From assembly GCA_916610825.1 (NCBI GenBank), contig OU744447.1, positions 11,453,751 to 11,517,750 of the forward strand: a DNA stretch of 64,000 nt, in the 5' to 3' direction. The stretch is from Haliclystus octoradiatus (lineage: Eukaryota; Cnidaria; Staurozoa; Stauromedusae; Haliclystidae). Position numbers and translations under genes: made by a program. This document shows positions 14,001 to 25,403 of this stretch, piece after piece (the first letter of the stretch is position 1; each line of letters opens with the position of its first letter). The notes under the pieces were generated by a model. It ran no database searches. It saw only the letters and a list, made by a program, of their open reading frames with translations, and was not told the DNA's origin.

Positions 14001-16994
14001 TTCTATGCAAAATACCTATAGATATACTTCATATAGCGGATTTTATTGTTTGTTTCTAAGCTTGCTAAACTTTAAGCCATAGGAGTGAGAGTTGCGATTT
14101 GCAGCATTATCTGGATACACAATCTTACTGCTTACATTCTACTTTTAGAAGGTTCTTGTGAATGACAGATATATACAGTTCTTTAGGAATGACGTAGTTA
14201 TTCTTAATCGAGTTTTGAATTATTTTTCAGTGTGCAACAACTTTTAAGATTGATTACAGTCAAATTGACACATGTGTGAAAGGCTCTGAAGGAAATTATT
14301 TGGAACATCAGGTAAACATTCTATTATCACTACTGCATATTTAATGATTCTTGTCGATACACATTGTAAAGAGTGGCCACACATGTGCATTGTTTATGTA
14401 AATATTTACTAAACAAGGAATTAAGGCGCAAGTGACGAGTATAGATCAGGAGTTTCAAGCTCAAGTGACTTTACAAACAATTGAATCCACCAATCAAATT
14501 GCAGGATTATGATGTAATAATTTACAATGTCATATTTCCCCACTTGTTGAGGAAATCTAGAATGTTTCATTTTTGACTCTCATTTTATATAAATGCTCTG
14601 ATTAATTTCATTGAGCACTATACCAAGAACTGGTGTGGAACAATCCCACTATTTATATTATTATCGAAGTGGATAATATTCTGGCAGTCAGAATCCTGAG
14701 TACTAGAGATAATGTTGCGTGCGTCTTTTACGCATGCGTATTGTGTTGTTTGAATTTCTCTCACATTCGTTCAAGATGAATGGCGACGGACGGTCATGTT
14801 CCTCTATCACGTTAATAACAATTATGTTCATCAATTTAATAATAAAATATAAAAGAGTTTAAATTCAAAGTACTAGAGGTTGAAAAACTTTGTATGGGGG
14901 ATTCACAACGCTAGATGCCACACCAAACTTAAAGAACGAACTCGACTTCGGTTTTGAATTTCAGAGTCCTGACTTTTGGTATACGACAAGATCAGAATTG
15001 GTAGACCGCATATAGCATCAGTTACAGGATAAAGAAATACCTAATACGTAATTATCCCATATTATTACAAATTACCAAAGTAAAAATGTCTTGAAAGATT
15101 GTTAGGCTACATAAATATTCTCTGGAACCTTTCAAGAGCGTCAAGTAAATCTCACGACACTCAAATATTAAAAACGCTGCGTCGTATCGCTGTAAAGCTT
15201 CGATAAATCAAACACAGAATAAAATGGTTAATGCATAGATATGTTGAATATTGTTTCTGCCTTATATTTATTCCAAACAGTCAATTGCATCCAATCTACG
15301 GGGCTATGAATTATTTTACAAACTACTTGAGATTTAATTTGGATCGATCGACAGACGACACAGCCATGTTTACTATCTACATACGCATGCGCAAAGGACG
15401 CACGGAACATTATCTTTTGAGGACAGCTTTCTGGCAGCCGGAACAATATCCATCGCGTATCATTATACAGTCAAATTCGGTTAATATCCCCTCTGTTAAT
15501 ATCCCACCTTGCTTAATATCCCCACATAAAACTGAATTCTAATTTCCATGCTCCATACAAACTCTCATAATCCTACCTCGCTTAATATCCCACCTCGCTT
15601 AATGTCCCGCTTTTCATCTGAACCAGAGGGGGAATATTAAGCAAGTTCGACTGTATTACTATTATTATAATAATTTTAGTATCATTAATGCCAACATAGG
15701 CCTACTTTATACTGGCATACAGTTTTGATTGAGATATAATGCTACAGATCATTAACTGTTGTATTTTTTCTTTAATTGCAGATGGGTTTGAAAACAGAGG
15801 CTTTAAACCCTCCTCACCAGTATGTGCCTTGGATTACAGCTAATGGGGTAAGTTAGTACTGCATTCTATTCTAATGCTAATCACATACACCTGCAATAAA
15901 TACTCGATTCTGATTGTCTTAGAGAAGGGCAATTTTTGACGTAATTCAGTGCAACAATTTGGAATTTTTTGGAATTGCACTGCAGTGCAAATAGCAACGC
16001 CATATAACGAGTGATTGATAGAACAGTTGGACTAAAATCACTACCAACATCTTGTGAAATTGATTAAAATGTGAGCCTTTTTCGTTGATCGCTAGTGACA
16101 TAGCTAGAATCAGGATTGAACTGGATGTTGATAAAAAACTTGCAACATCGGTGAAACTCAGTTTCACCGATGTTGGTGAAAATAAAAAGTCATTTGAAGA
16201 AGGCTTAAGAACCGACATTTATATGAAAGGTCTACCACAATCAAATCGGATATACAACTTACCTCTACACAGAGACCATTCAGGCTCTCAGACTCTCTAC
16301 AGGCTATGCTATCTCATGAGATATAGAATACCTTTGGAAGGGACTTCCTTTAATTCAATTTAATGGTATTTCTAAGTTATTGTACTGAGATTGAATTAAC
16401 TGTCTTAATGACCATCCTGTCTGGGATAGTCATTTCATAGACTTTAAAAGAAAATAAAAAATATTGATGACCATTCTGTCTGGGATAGTCATTTCATTTA
16501 GGCTAACTGGCGGATATTAAGTGTAACAAATGGTGTGGGAAATTGATGGCAACTATGTCATAAAAAATAAATTTGTTTTGTTTGGTAAACCTTATGCATT
16601 GTGGAATTCGTCTTACCTTTATGATACATTTGATATTATTTATTTGATACTAACCAAACAAAACAAAATGAAATCGTTGATAACAGTTGTTCAAACAAAG
16701 TAGAATAATTTAATTCTCGTTAGAAAAAATTCAAAATACGAAGAAACAATTGGACTATAATGAACTATATTCTTGAAATATAAGTACCATTAATAAAAAC
16801 CCAGTAATTTTTACTACTTTCTTTTGGGAGATTGTAATACAGTTTTTTTTCTCTTTCAGGTTCACACATCCGCTATCCAGAGTTCGATTCAATCAAATAT
16901 GCTTCAATATGTTTGTGATAATTATCAAGGTACTAAACCAGCAGCATGCAATGGGGAAATCAAAACCGACCTCAATCTTTGTTACAAGAACTAA
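8080..16994 (+). CDS. IFI30: GILT, gamma-interferon-inducible lysosomal thiol reductase
   Basis: Thiol reductase that cleaves protein disulfides in the lysosome/endosome. Seven exons join, all in phase 0: 8080-8220, 8324-8533, 11412-11486, 13197-13292, 14231-14311, 15782-15847, 16860-16994. Every junction has GT/AG, giving 267 residues, close to the usual length. The start sits in a good context (ACCATGG) and begins a hydrophobic signal peptide (about 18 residues). Exon 2 holds the catalytic CPGC (family CXXC) in YFESLCPGCRAF. Exons 3 and 4 together spell the GILT signature CQHGEGECVGNLIESC (CQHGx2ECx2Nx4C). Exon 5 has KGSEGNYLEHQ, exon 6 MGLKTEALNPP and PWITANG, and exon 7 CDNYQGTKPAAC, all strongly conserved family blocks. 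Introns 2, 3, 5 and 6 carry repeats. Identification is very secure; the mature lysosomal form is presumably produced by N- and C-terminal processing. Confidence 0.95.
8851..10112. repeat. 1.26-kb dispersed repeat, copy 1 (GILT intron 2)
   Basis: Nearly identical to 24079-25341. It starts GTAGCAGTAATG and has a perfect 11-bp-stem hairpin (TGGAAGGACCC/GGGTCCTTCCA, about 8871-8897) just inside the left end. A 14-bp direct repeat (CTACAATTAGACCA) lies at 8837-8850 and again at 10895-10908. This copy plus the inverted-repeat element on its right therefore appear to sit within one target-site duplication. No protein family was recognised, though a short basic open frame near 9800-9997 is kept in both copies. 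Confidence 0.75.
10114..10863. mobile_element. 750-bp inverted-repeat element with ~85-bp TIRs
   Basis: The left arm (10114-10198), starting GGCGCTCCAGTGAG, is repeated inverted at 10779-10863, ending CTCACTGGAGCGCC. The match continues through a run equivalent to TTAAAAAGTGTGCCAGAAACC. It abuts the right end of the 1.26-kb repeat. No transposase was found, so this is a MITE-like foldback element. Confidence 0.75.
11875..12520 (+). repeat. Dispersed repeat copy (shared with 56.5-57.4 kb)
   Basis: Diverged copy of the sequence at 56534-57374. Shared landmarks are CACGAGGAGTGTTTCGATGG (about 11980), TTATTGAACCTC (about 12098), CCTGATTGTCATCATCTTTA (about 12308), and an end reading CTTGTTTGACTCTTTAA (about 12495). 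It lies within GILT intron 3 and does not code for a recognisable protein. Confidence 0.6.
14667..15456. mobile_element. ~790-bp inverted-repeat element in GILT intron 5
   Basis: The left arm (GTGGATAATATTCTGGCAG..., 14669 on) is inverted at the right (15375-15452). Both arms carry GATAATGTT, then a GCGTGCGTC-like block, then CGCATGCGTA/CGCATGCGCA (near 14729 and 15383). Size, GTGGATA start and position of the GCATGCGC motif match the element at 2353-3154, so the two probably belong to one group. Confidence 0.6.
15468..15653. mobile_element. Short MITE, CAGTC-AATTCGGTTAATATCCC ends, copy 1
   Basis: 186-bp sequence beginning CAGTCAAATTCGG and ending CAAGTTCGACTG, with TA flanks on both sides. 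It carries repeated CTTAATATCCCACCT-type units. A second copy lies at 17841-17993 in the opposite orientation. TA flanks suggest a Tc1/mariner-type MITE. Confidence 0.7.
16143..16175. repeat. Perfect 16-bp inverted repeat
   Basis: CAACATCGGTGAAACT, one central C, then its exact reverse complement. It lies in GILT intron 6 and could form a cruciform or RNA hairpin; function unknown. Both strands read SVKLSFTDV across it because of the symmetry. Confidence 0.7.
16407..16498. repeat. Tandem duplication of ~30 bp, 60 bp apart
   Basis: The block CTGTCTGGGATAGTCATTTC occurs at about 16417 and again at about 16477, with TGACCAT before each copy. Small local duplication in GILT intron 6. Confidence 0.7.
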
Positions 16995-17494
16995 AGAGAT
17001 ATAAACATTTTCATTGATCTCCAATGAAGACATTTTAAAATCAAATTTATACAACATTTAATATTTTTTGTCAAATTTCTCCATGCTTTGAGTTTTTACT
17101 TAGCTGAGAATTTATAATTATGTATACAGTACTTATATTACACTTAATCATAAAATGCAAGATTAAAAAAAAGAAAATACCTCGTAATTACAAGTCACTC
17201 AACTGTTTGGATATTGAAGATAGGATTATTAGTTATCTCTGTTCGTGACGGTCACATTGTAAACAGGTAGGTACAACCTTAAAAAGTTGGAAGCATGGGT
17301 TCACTACGTCTACATCAACTGTACCACCACAAACAATTGCACAAAGTATCAAAGTGCAAATTAAAAATGCAAATTTAATTAGTTCAGGTTGGTACCACAA
17401 TGCCATGAAATGCCTTATAAATTTCCCTTATGCAATGAAATATACAAACTAACAATCATATTATGTAAGACACATGATGTAAGACATGGTTTGG
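16995..17494. other. GILT 3' flank
   Basis: AT-rich 3' untranslated region and flank. No canonical AATAAA close to the stop; an ATTAAA variant followed by an A-run is at 17162-17167 and is the best poly(A)-signal candidate. Nothing else recognised. Confidence 0.3.
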
Positions 17495-17722
17495 TAGTAG
17501 CAAGATATAATAGAACCAAGATAGTCTAACTCGGATTTGTGTTTTAAAGAACAGGCCATAATATTATCTTATCTTGTGAATTATTCAGTATTTAAGAATG
17601 TTGAATATATTAGATTTGGTTGGTTTTCACAAAGGTTAGATAATATTATGGTCTGTTCAAAACTCTTTGAAACACAAATCATAGTTAGACTATCTTAGTT
17701 CTATTATAATATCTTGGTACTA
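17495..17722. mobile_element. ~230-bp inverted-repeat MITE
   Basis: The left arm containing AAGATAGTCTAACT and ACAGGCCATAATATTATCT (17495-17575) is matched inverted at 17635-17722, with about 85-bp arms and a short AT-rich loop. No coding content. Confidence 0.7.
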
Positions 17723-17840
17723 GAGGTCTGCGAATCCGATCGGCTTTTGTAGGATACCGGATCTTTTTTTACTTTGTATCGGATAGGACTGTTCTAGTCT
17801 TATCTTGAAAAGTTCAGATGTTGAATGTCATTGTTTGATA

Positions 17841-17993
17841 CAGTCGAACTTGCTTTATATCCCCCTCTGGTACAGATGAAAAGCGGGACATTAGGCGAGG
17901 TGGGATCATGAGAGTTTGTATGGAGAATGGAAAATAGAAATCACGTTTATGTGGGGATATAAAGCAAGGTGGGATATTAACCGAGTTCGACTG
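17841..17993. mobile_element. Short MITE, CAGTCGAACTTGC ends, copy 2
   Basis: Same family as 15468-15653, inverted orientation. It begins CAGTCGAACTTGC and ends GAGTTCGACTG, with TA on both flanks. Confidence 0.75.
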
Positions 17994-18065
17994 TAACATG
18001 TCATAATAAATATTTATTTATTAAATAAATTTATCGATCATAGTACATAAACTTAAATTACATTG

Positions 18066-18235
18066 CAGTGAAACATGTACAGCCAACTATGAGAGATAAA
18101 TTCACCACTATAGACAGGCGGCTTTTATATACAGGTTTGATTCAATAGAAAATATTATTTTCGACATTGAAGGAGTGACCACTATAGACAGGTGATCGCT
18201 GTATAGAGGTGACCGTTATAACAGGTTTGAATGTA
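18066..18235. mobile_element. Short MITE 'CAGTGAAAC...ATAACAGGTTTGA', copy 1
   Basis: 170-bp sequence with internal GACCACTATAGACAGGTG repeats. It starts CAGTGAAACATG and ends TAACAGGTTTGAATG. A related copy lies at 35937-36116. This style of repeat is common in marine invertebrate genomes. Confidence 0.65.
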
Positions 18236-18289
18236 CATGCTGTATATCTTTATTCATTGTGAAACCGACTATAACTTGTTTCATCATGA

Positions 18290-18442
18290 CCCCTGTGAAA
18301 AACAGTTCAGGAGTTCATTAGAGTTAAGTGGCTCCAATTTTCCTGAACTGTTCATGAATAGTTCATGAACAGTTCATGAAAATTTGGGGCCATTTAACGT
18401 TCATGAACTGTTCATGAACTCCTGAACTTTTTTTGCAGGGGG
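18290..18442. mobile_element. GTTCATGAAC foldback element (intergenic copy)
   Basis: Begins CCCCTGTGAAAAACAGTTC and ends GAACTTTTTTTGCAGGGGG. The interior is built of repeated (G)TTCATGAAC palindromes around a GGGGCCATTTAACG block. Same family as the copies in nardilysin introns. Confidence 0.8.
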
Positions 18443-19106
18443 ATCAGCTACATATTCACGGCTAATTTATGGACATACCTTGTACTTTTTACATCCTGAA
18501 AATTTCCACCATTTTTAATGGTCGGATTCGGATTAAAAATGTACAATCCGAAATTGTTGGATTTTCCAACAAAAACAGCAGTCGGACCGGATTAAGATTT
18601 TTTTACCTACATTCGGATTACTAATTTGGAAGGTTCCAGTCTGTTGGTTATGGAACACGAAAGTAATTATTCTGTATATTGATTATTCCGTATCTCATGT
18701 GGCCTATTAATGGAGACATTGTATTGTGCCGCAAATTTAAATAGAAATGAAAGACTACCGAAATTCCAATTGCACTTGATTTTTCTCAACCAAAACGTGA
18801 TCAATATTAATAATCATTTGTGCCTTTAAAACTTTCTGCTTCAGGTAGCGTAATTTTTAATAATTAACATTAATTAAATTGTGATATATTTCTATTAGAA
18901 TTGAATGAGATAATAACTTAATATATTATTTTTGTATCCATAAATAAATTATAAAAATATTCTCAACTTACATTAGAATTTTCCTGCTCATTTTCGATAA
19001 TTAGTAATAATTAAACTGTGATAACATTATATAAAAATTTGATTAAACAATTAATTAAAATTAGCAGAGGAAAATAGTCAATTCAAAACTTATTAAAGTT
19101 CAAGAT
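18443..19106. other. Intergenic stretch between GILT and the transporter
   Basis: Very AT-rich, with simple AT runs. No gene or bounded element recognised. Confidence 0.4.
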
Positions 19107-19107
19107 T

Positions 19108-20570
19108 TTATTGATCATTTTTTGTATTTGACTGAGTAATATGACCTGACATGTTGTCAGCATGCGTCCGTTTCATAGGTGTCTTGGCAATAGCAACAAG
19201 CAACAAGCCAAATAACAGCAATCCTGAAAATGACATACAAGTGGACCAATACCATCCATGTTCAATAAATACACCTAATACTAACAGAAGAATAAAGCCA
19301 TATAAGTTACCAAGAGCAATTGGGTAAGCAGACGATAGACCTTCTGGGACAGGGTAAGTTACCTCAGCCATCTGTTCAAGTCCTGATGAAAAATATGGAA
19401 TGCCACATAAGCCAATAAGAGAGCCAATGAAAAGTGTTAATTGAAGACTTTTCGATATTAATAAAACACACGAAAAGGCAATCATTGACAGTAATGTTGC
19501 CATAAACAGTAACACAGCGGTGAGCTTATAATGTTTAAATTTATCTACTAGCAGGCCAACAGTGAACATACTTGCAACACCAAGGATATTTTGTAAAGCT
19601 CCTAATAACCCTATCCATTTTTCTTCACCAGGGAAAAAAGGAGATAATAATTCATTTAATAAGGATGAAATTGCAGCAATAACACCAAACATTATGGCAT
19701 ATGCCTGAGAGAGAAGGTGATAGTCCAAACTTGAACATAATTTCACGATGTAAACATGAAATTTATTGTTTTCAGCTACTAGTGTGCCAGATGATTTTGA
19801 CTCAAGAAATAAAGCCTGTGATACACTAGGAGGGTATCTTGGTTGTTTTTTTATGCAAATGAGGACTAAGGGAAACGAAATGGCACACAATATAGCCTGT
19901 GTTAACAGTAAATTTCTAATTTCTTCTCCAGTTGATAGCATTTCAATAGTTTTATCATCGTGCACCATGGCACTACTCATAAAAAACCCAACAGAAACAC
20001 CACATAAATTAGCCATGACACCTACAGCAGTAGCAGTAGCTTTCTCATTTTCAGCAAACCAAATAGCAGAGAGAAATGGTGGTACCTGCAGTGTGAATGT
20101 GTTGGCAACAGCACACACACATTGGCCAACAGCAACATATACGAATCCATCACGATTTGAGCCAGCATATTTCAACGCAGAACCAACACCATTCATAGCA
20201 GCAGCAAGAGCTAAGCATAACTTGCATCCATATTCAGTTAAAAAAAGTAAGATGATGGGATGAACAGCACAGGGTAAGCTAAAAGAAACATGTTTGACAG
20301 CCAGTTTAAGGCTGAAAAGCTTTGGTTAAAATATTTTGTAGTTATACTTGATATTGATGTTAATGTTAACCAAATGCAGCCATTGGAGAAATTAACTAAA
20401 CATAGAAGAAGTAGCACCAGCCATCTTCGTTTGTATACTTTAATTTGATAGTGTCCTTCGCTGTATGGTTCAGAAATGATGTAATCATTATTGTATACCT
20501 TGCGTTGATAGTGAGAAGCATCACTCGAATTACAACCTTGGTTTGGAGATAAAGCACTATTTTCTTCCAT
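19108..20570 (-). CDS. FLVCR/SLC49-type MFS transporter, one frameshift
   Basis: Predicted 12-helix plasma-membrane transporter of the FLVCR/SLC49 group (members carry heme, choline and related cargo; substrate here unknown). The start at 20570 is preceded by an in-frame TAA two codons upstream. The first 110 residues hold YKRRWLVLLLL (helix 1) and LNWLSNMFLLAYPVLF (helix 2). The frame then stops at 20238 inside a T7 run (plus-strand A7, 20240-20246). Reading continues in the next frame as TEYGCK and LALAAAMNGVG, then 362 residues to 19108. WFAENEKATATAVGVMANL and EVTYPVPEGLSSAYPIALGN are strong family blocks. Full length would be about 485 residues, normal for the family. No introns. The stop TAA lies inside an AATAAA signal (19112-19107). 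The rest is fully open, so a homopolymer sequencing error is more likely than decay. A young retrocopy is the alternative. Confidence 0.85.
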
Positions 20571-20746
20571 CGTTTAGGAGTCAGCAGTTAGATTGATATG
20601 CCCATGCCCTCCATACCAAGATTGCAGCAAGTTGCAATTTTGGAACAAAGTGAGATAGTCAGGAAGAGTCAGGAAGTCAGTTAGTCACCAATCACCATGA
20701 CACAGATGATTACCACCTTTTGTTTCCGAAAAATTAAATGCACGTC

Positions 20747-21533
20747 TAGGCCTGGATTATACAGCGCGCTTTCGAGCGTGCCGTGCTTTCGTTTACAGTA
20801 AATTGAAAGTTGGCTCGCTGCCGGCGCGCCCGTCTAACTTGACACGGCTCGCTGTCATTAGCACGGCGCGCTCCAAATCGAAAGCTCGCATAGGAAGAGC
20901 GTGCTTTCACTTGAAGGCGAACTTTCATTTCGACATTCCAGGGATTCCTCTTACCATATTTGGTAAAAACCGGGGGTTGATGTCGAGAAAGAAATGTCTA
21001 GCCTCTTTTTCTCGGCCGTTGCCTAGATACAGTTCCGTTTTGCAAATAAACAGATGAATAAACATTGATTTTCTTTCGAATTATAATCGAAATCCACAAA
21101 ATAATAATAGGGAAACTACTCAGAGCATCTGTACTTCTCAATTGAAGAGGAGAAAACTTTCAAATAGTATTAATTAGACAAGGTTATATATATATGCTCT
21201 GCAGATTAGATATAAGCCACTGTCTTGTATTTGTAGGACCATGGTAGGTTAAAAAACTATCATTGTACGATAATCACAACTATTTGATGGCGAATTGTGA
21301 TAAAAATCACTTTTTGAAGCAATAAATTTATTTCACGAAAAGCGTATACTTGTCAATCAAAAGTCTTGTGAGATATTTTCTTACACGTCATCATGTAATT
21401 CAAAGGAAGTTTTTACACGACTTTTGAGGACGGCTCGCTGTATAACTAGACATTTTCAAAAGCGCGCGCCTTCAAATGAAAGCGCGCTCGAAAGCACGGC
21501 ACGCTCGAAAGCGCGCTGTATAATCCAGGCCTA
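20747..21533. mobile_element. 787-bp element with ~45-bp perfect GC-rich TIRs
   Basis: The left end TAGGCCTGGATTATACAGCG (20747 on) is exactly inverted at the right end (to 21533). The GCGCGCTTTCGAGCG and GCACGGCACGCTCG blocks extend the match. The ends are strikingly GC-rich against an AT-rich background. No transposase. It sits just upstream of the transporter's start. Confidence 0.8.
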
Positions 21534-22138
21534 ATACTATGTGTGATTCCATTTGTCTTCCATACCTTATATTCAAAATTTGCATTATGGTAGTTTATAC
21601 ATTTTATATGTAGTTTTATATAGTTTCAACTGTACTAATTATCCTTTCTATTCTATTAAGCCTCGTTTATTCGGCCTCCCTTTAAATTAGTGAACAAGGC
21701 GTGGTGCTGTGGTACTTGGGATATCGAGTCAGTTCGTTTATGTCCGTCTTTGGAATTAGACGTGTGATCAACCAAGGTTATATTCTTATATTTTGACATT
21801 ACGGTTTTCACGAGGACTAAATAAGCGTCGTATAGCCTATTCTGAATTGTTTACATTATAACTTATTATTGTTTATGTATTTTTGATTATTGGAATTACA
21901 TGACAATTTACGATTTCTACTATTAGTATATACTAATATATAATATATATAATATTGATCGATTTGTTAGGTTCTTTGATTTACATCTTACCAACTATGA
22001 TCTTACATTTTATTTAAATTATATTATGATTTTGATAATACTTTGCATTTTACATTCAAAAGTTTTCATCTTTACTATGATTTTCATTATTTTGAATAGT
22101 CTTTGTATTTATTATTTAAATATGTAGTACATTGCGTC
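21534..22138. other. Intergenic stretch, nothing recognised
   Basis: AT-rich; no gene or bounded element seen. Confidence 0.4.
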
Positions 22139-22760
22139 ATACCTTGGTATCATAGTTACGTCCGATTTGAAGCCTTCGTCTCATTGTTCAATGATAGCAG
22201 CAAAAGCGTATTCACGTTCTTACTTAATTATGAAATCATTTACATCAAAAGATCCCTTATTATTATTAAATGCATTCAAAGTCTATGTAAGACCTATTCT
22301 AGAGACTTGTTCCCCAGTTTGGAACCCTTGCTTAGCAAAAGATATCGTATTGCTAGAAAAAATTCAGCGATTTTTTACAAGATTCATATGTAACGTTGCC
22401 AATCTCAAATTTATTGATTATTGTGATCGCCTAAAGCTCCTCAAGCTAGAATCATTAGAGTCGAGGAGGGTTAAAGCTGATTTAATCATGATTTATAAAA
22501 TCACGCATGACTTAGTTGATTTATCTCTTGATTCGATAAATTGTAAATATCTTGTAAACAAATATACAATGCGTGGTCATCCTTACAAACTATACTATAT
22601 CCTTACATCCTTATAAATTTATGTTTAACAACAGAGTGATACCATGGCGGAACTCACTACCGGACTTTGCAGTTAATTGTAAGATTGTTAAAGAGTTCAA
22701 GGCATCACTCGAAAAAGTAAACACGTTATCACATTGCAAAATTTTTGGCTATGGTTAATC
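22139..22760 (+). pseudogene. CR1-like LINE reverse transcriptase C-terminal fragment
   Basis: The plus strand encodes YLGIIVTSDLKPS (RT thumb, about 22139-22175), NAFKVYVRPILETCSPVWNP (about 22270-22330) and LLEKIQRFFTRFI, followed by TMRGHPYKL. A frame change near 22590-22620 is followed by NNRVIPWRNSLPDF and a FKASLEK tail. This order is the normal C-terminal end of CR1-type ORF2. The palm domain is missing and the frame is broken, so it is a dead fragment. Confidence 0.85.
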
Positions 22761-24078
22761 AGTTAATCATTGCAACAATATCTTTAAATTAATTACTTAT
22801 TTACAATCAATTTATCACACATTAATTATCTTCTTATTCATGTATTATATATATTACTTAGGCCACATGTTAGTGAGGGTGCAAACTCTCCTTTGTTCTT
22901 GCCTGTCATTTTTTGGCAAATAATGAATGAATTGCTTGTAATAATAATAATAGCATTGTTTGCAACATGTATCAGTCCTATGAACATACTTATGCATAAC
23001 TTGAAGGTTTCTGAATATATGATGCTGATGCGTGATGATGAAAACCGCGAGGTTGCCTTTCTTGCCGGTCCCCGCAAGCACATATAACACTTAATTTAAG
23101 TAGTTTGATAGATCTTCTTAATTTAATTTATTTTTGAAAGTTTGTAAAAAGTTCTTTGCTGATAAAATAATACAATGTCCCGGGACAATGTCTCCAGGAA
23201 TGAATGTAATTTGATGATATTGGCGCATAAATGAGGCGTAATATAATTTGATTTGGGGCATTTCCATTGCATTATGTGCTCTTTTCATGCATATAATCTC
23301 TTCATCATTCACTTGATTATTTGAGCGAAGTACTATAATATTTAGAATTTTTGATAAATTTGAATGAAATTGTAGTAAGAGTTGGCAAGTCGGTGAGTTG
23401 GCCTTTCTCATCCACCCCTTTTGTCTACATTGCTGCACAACCGCAGGATTGATGGCATTGTCAGATCAACATTGGGTAATGGGTCTGTTTGACTTTTGAT
23501 TCTAGAAGTCCATGGACGTCGTGTTTTAGTTCCTTTCGTTTGAATCTGTTTATGGGACGCTGACACGATGTAACTCTGCGTGGTATTGTGATAAATATAC
23601 CGTAATACATGCCCTGCAATCCTGGCATTATTTGGATTTGGAGAAATTCCAGATAAAAGAGCAATGTTAGAGACTGGCACTGTCAGTCTTGATAATTGCA
23701 TTAAGAAATCTCAAAGTGATCACCGAGAATACAGGTCAGTTATCTCACTTAGCACCCAAAATTAAGCATGGATTAATGCACAGGCATAGCTAGTACAACT
23801 ATGCTTAAAACGCAAATAAACGGTGAACCTGGATAACAAATGTTGAGGGTCTTTCGCATTTCATCGTGGTTTTACGAAGTCTGTGTTTTCACGTTTTTTC
23901 ATATCTCAATCCCAATTGTCAACTTTACTCTTACGTGTAACCCTATTGTTATTCCACATTTAGCTGTTGTAAAAGCTTTCCTGTAGGCTACATCCATTTC
24001 ATTCATGTGTGTATTATATGTGTAGGCCTATCAGCGGGGTCGTTCCGAGAGATTTTTTTTTTTGGGGGGGGGTGTCCA
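22761..24078. other. Intergenic stretch, little recognised
   Basis: The first ~150 bp may be the LINE 3' untranslated end. The rest, including several short open frames on the minus strand (23118-23701), shows no family signature. A homopolymer T/G run is at 24051-24072, directly before the 1.26-kb repeat. Confidence 0.35.
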
Positions 24079-25341
24079 GTAGCAGTAATGTAATTGTGTG
24101 GAAGGACCCTTACGGGTCCTTCCATAGGATACTCTCATAATCCATAGTCCAGTTCCGAAGCATATCTCTCTATTAAACACGATTAACCAACTTTATTTGA
24201 AGAAAAACTTCGTTTGACTGCCATGTTTTCAATTAAATTTATGCTTGCGTACAAAAAATCAGTAATGTAACTTCATTATAAGAATGTCACACTGCAATAT
24301 ATGCCCACAAAGTTATGACCTGATAAGTATTTAGTAAAATTACTGTTCACAGACTGGGTTGACCTGATATAGCTTGATTGAAGTGATCACGATGTATTTA
24401 TGTATTTATTGATGCAGAGCACACGATCCCCGGGACACGATCTCTGGAATGCTAACTGGTGATGTCACTGTCCCCTAATCTTATCAGCCCCACCACCCCA
24501 TAGAATTGTGGTCTTGTCAGGGAGGCTTTAAGCAGGATTGTCAAGAATAAAATTAACGTTGAATTAAACAAACGCAAAAAAAGAAAGAAACAGCACAGAT
24601 CTTTTTCCCATCCGTCAGGAAGCTCTTCGAACCCCAGAAAGTATTTTACTGTCAATAGTTAGTGTCAAACATACAGGTCAGTAGGCAAAACTCTCTAGTG
24701 AAAAGCCCATTTTCTCATAACCGCCTTTGCAGCAAGAAATCACTATCGGCCTAACAGAACAATTCCATACTTAGGCAGAAACAATCTCGTCCAATGGTGA
24801 TTGAAAGCATTACTTCCTTGTGCATAAAATAGTTAAGCTGGACGAATTTAACAGAGCATAACACAGTAAATAAGAAACAACAATAAGTGCAATCAGCAGG
24901 CAAACATAATAGACATTAGACAATCATAATAGCGGCACGAACGATCACTCACGAATACAACTTTGAATAAAACAACAATGAGGATAACAATTAACAACCA
25001 TTGTGTAAACATGACAGTGCTACAACTACGTGCCCTGAGGCACAACATACCAGCGAGCGGACAAAATCGCAAGACCACGTGACTGTAAAAAAGCATAAAA
25101 GACAAAAGAGTGAAACAAAGGGTATTACAGAAAAGGTCGAGTTTAAAAATTCATATAAAATAAAATACTTGATTGATCTTGATAAAAACAGAACCACGAT
25201 GCTAATAAGTAGTGGAACATTCTAGCGACACAAACAGAATCTTTGTAAAGCGCGCAGGAGAAACTATCGGCTGAAATTTGGGTCTCCAATATCCTTGGTT
25301 GAATTTTGACTCCGTATGCGCGGATCTGGGCTGGCGGTCGC
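24079..25341. repeat. 1.26-kb dispersed repeat, copy 2
   Basis: Nearly identical along its length to 8851-10112: same GTAGCAGTAATG start, same TGGAAGGACCC hairpin, same end near GGGCTGGCGGTCG. The flanks differ: here the right side continues as a GC-rich hairpin (GGTCGCGGCCGCTTCGCGACC... region, 25336-25357), where copy 1 meets the 750-bp inverted-repeat element. GGGGGGTGTC occurs on the left flank (about 24067-24076) and again at 25766-25775, a possible but unproven target duplication. Confidence 0.75.
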
Positions 25342-25403
25342 GGCCGCTTCGCGACCGCTTCCCTAAGCTCGGGGCTCCCCCCCTCGCTTCGATCGGGCCT
25401 CAA

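Noticed and set aside
16085..16363. 92-residue open frame in GILT intron 6
   Set aside because: Spans the 33-bp palindrome and has no recognised domain; likely fortuitous.
19766..20263. 165-residue plus-strand open frame
   Set aside because: Antisense shadow of the FLVCR-like transporter, which has the conserved motifs.
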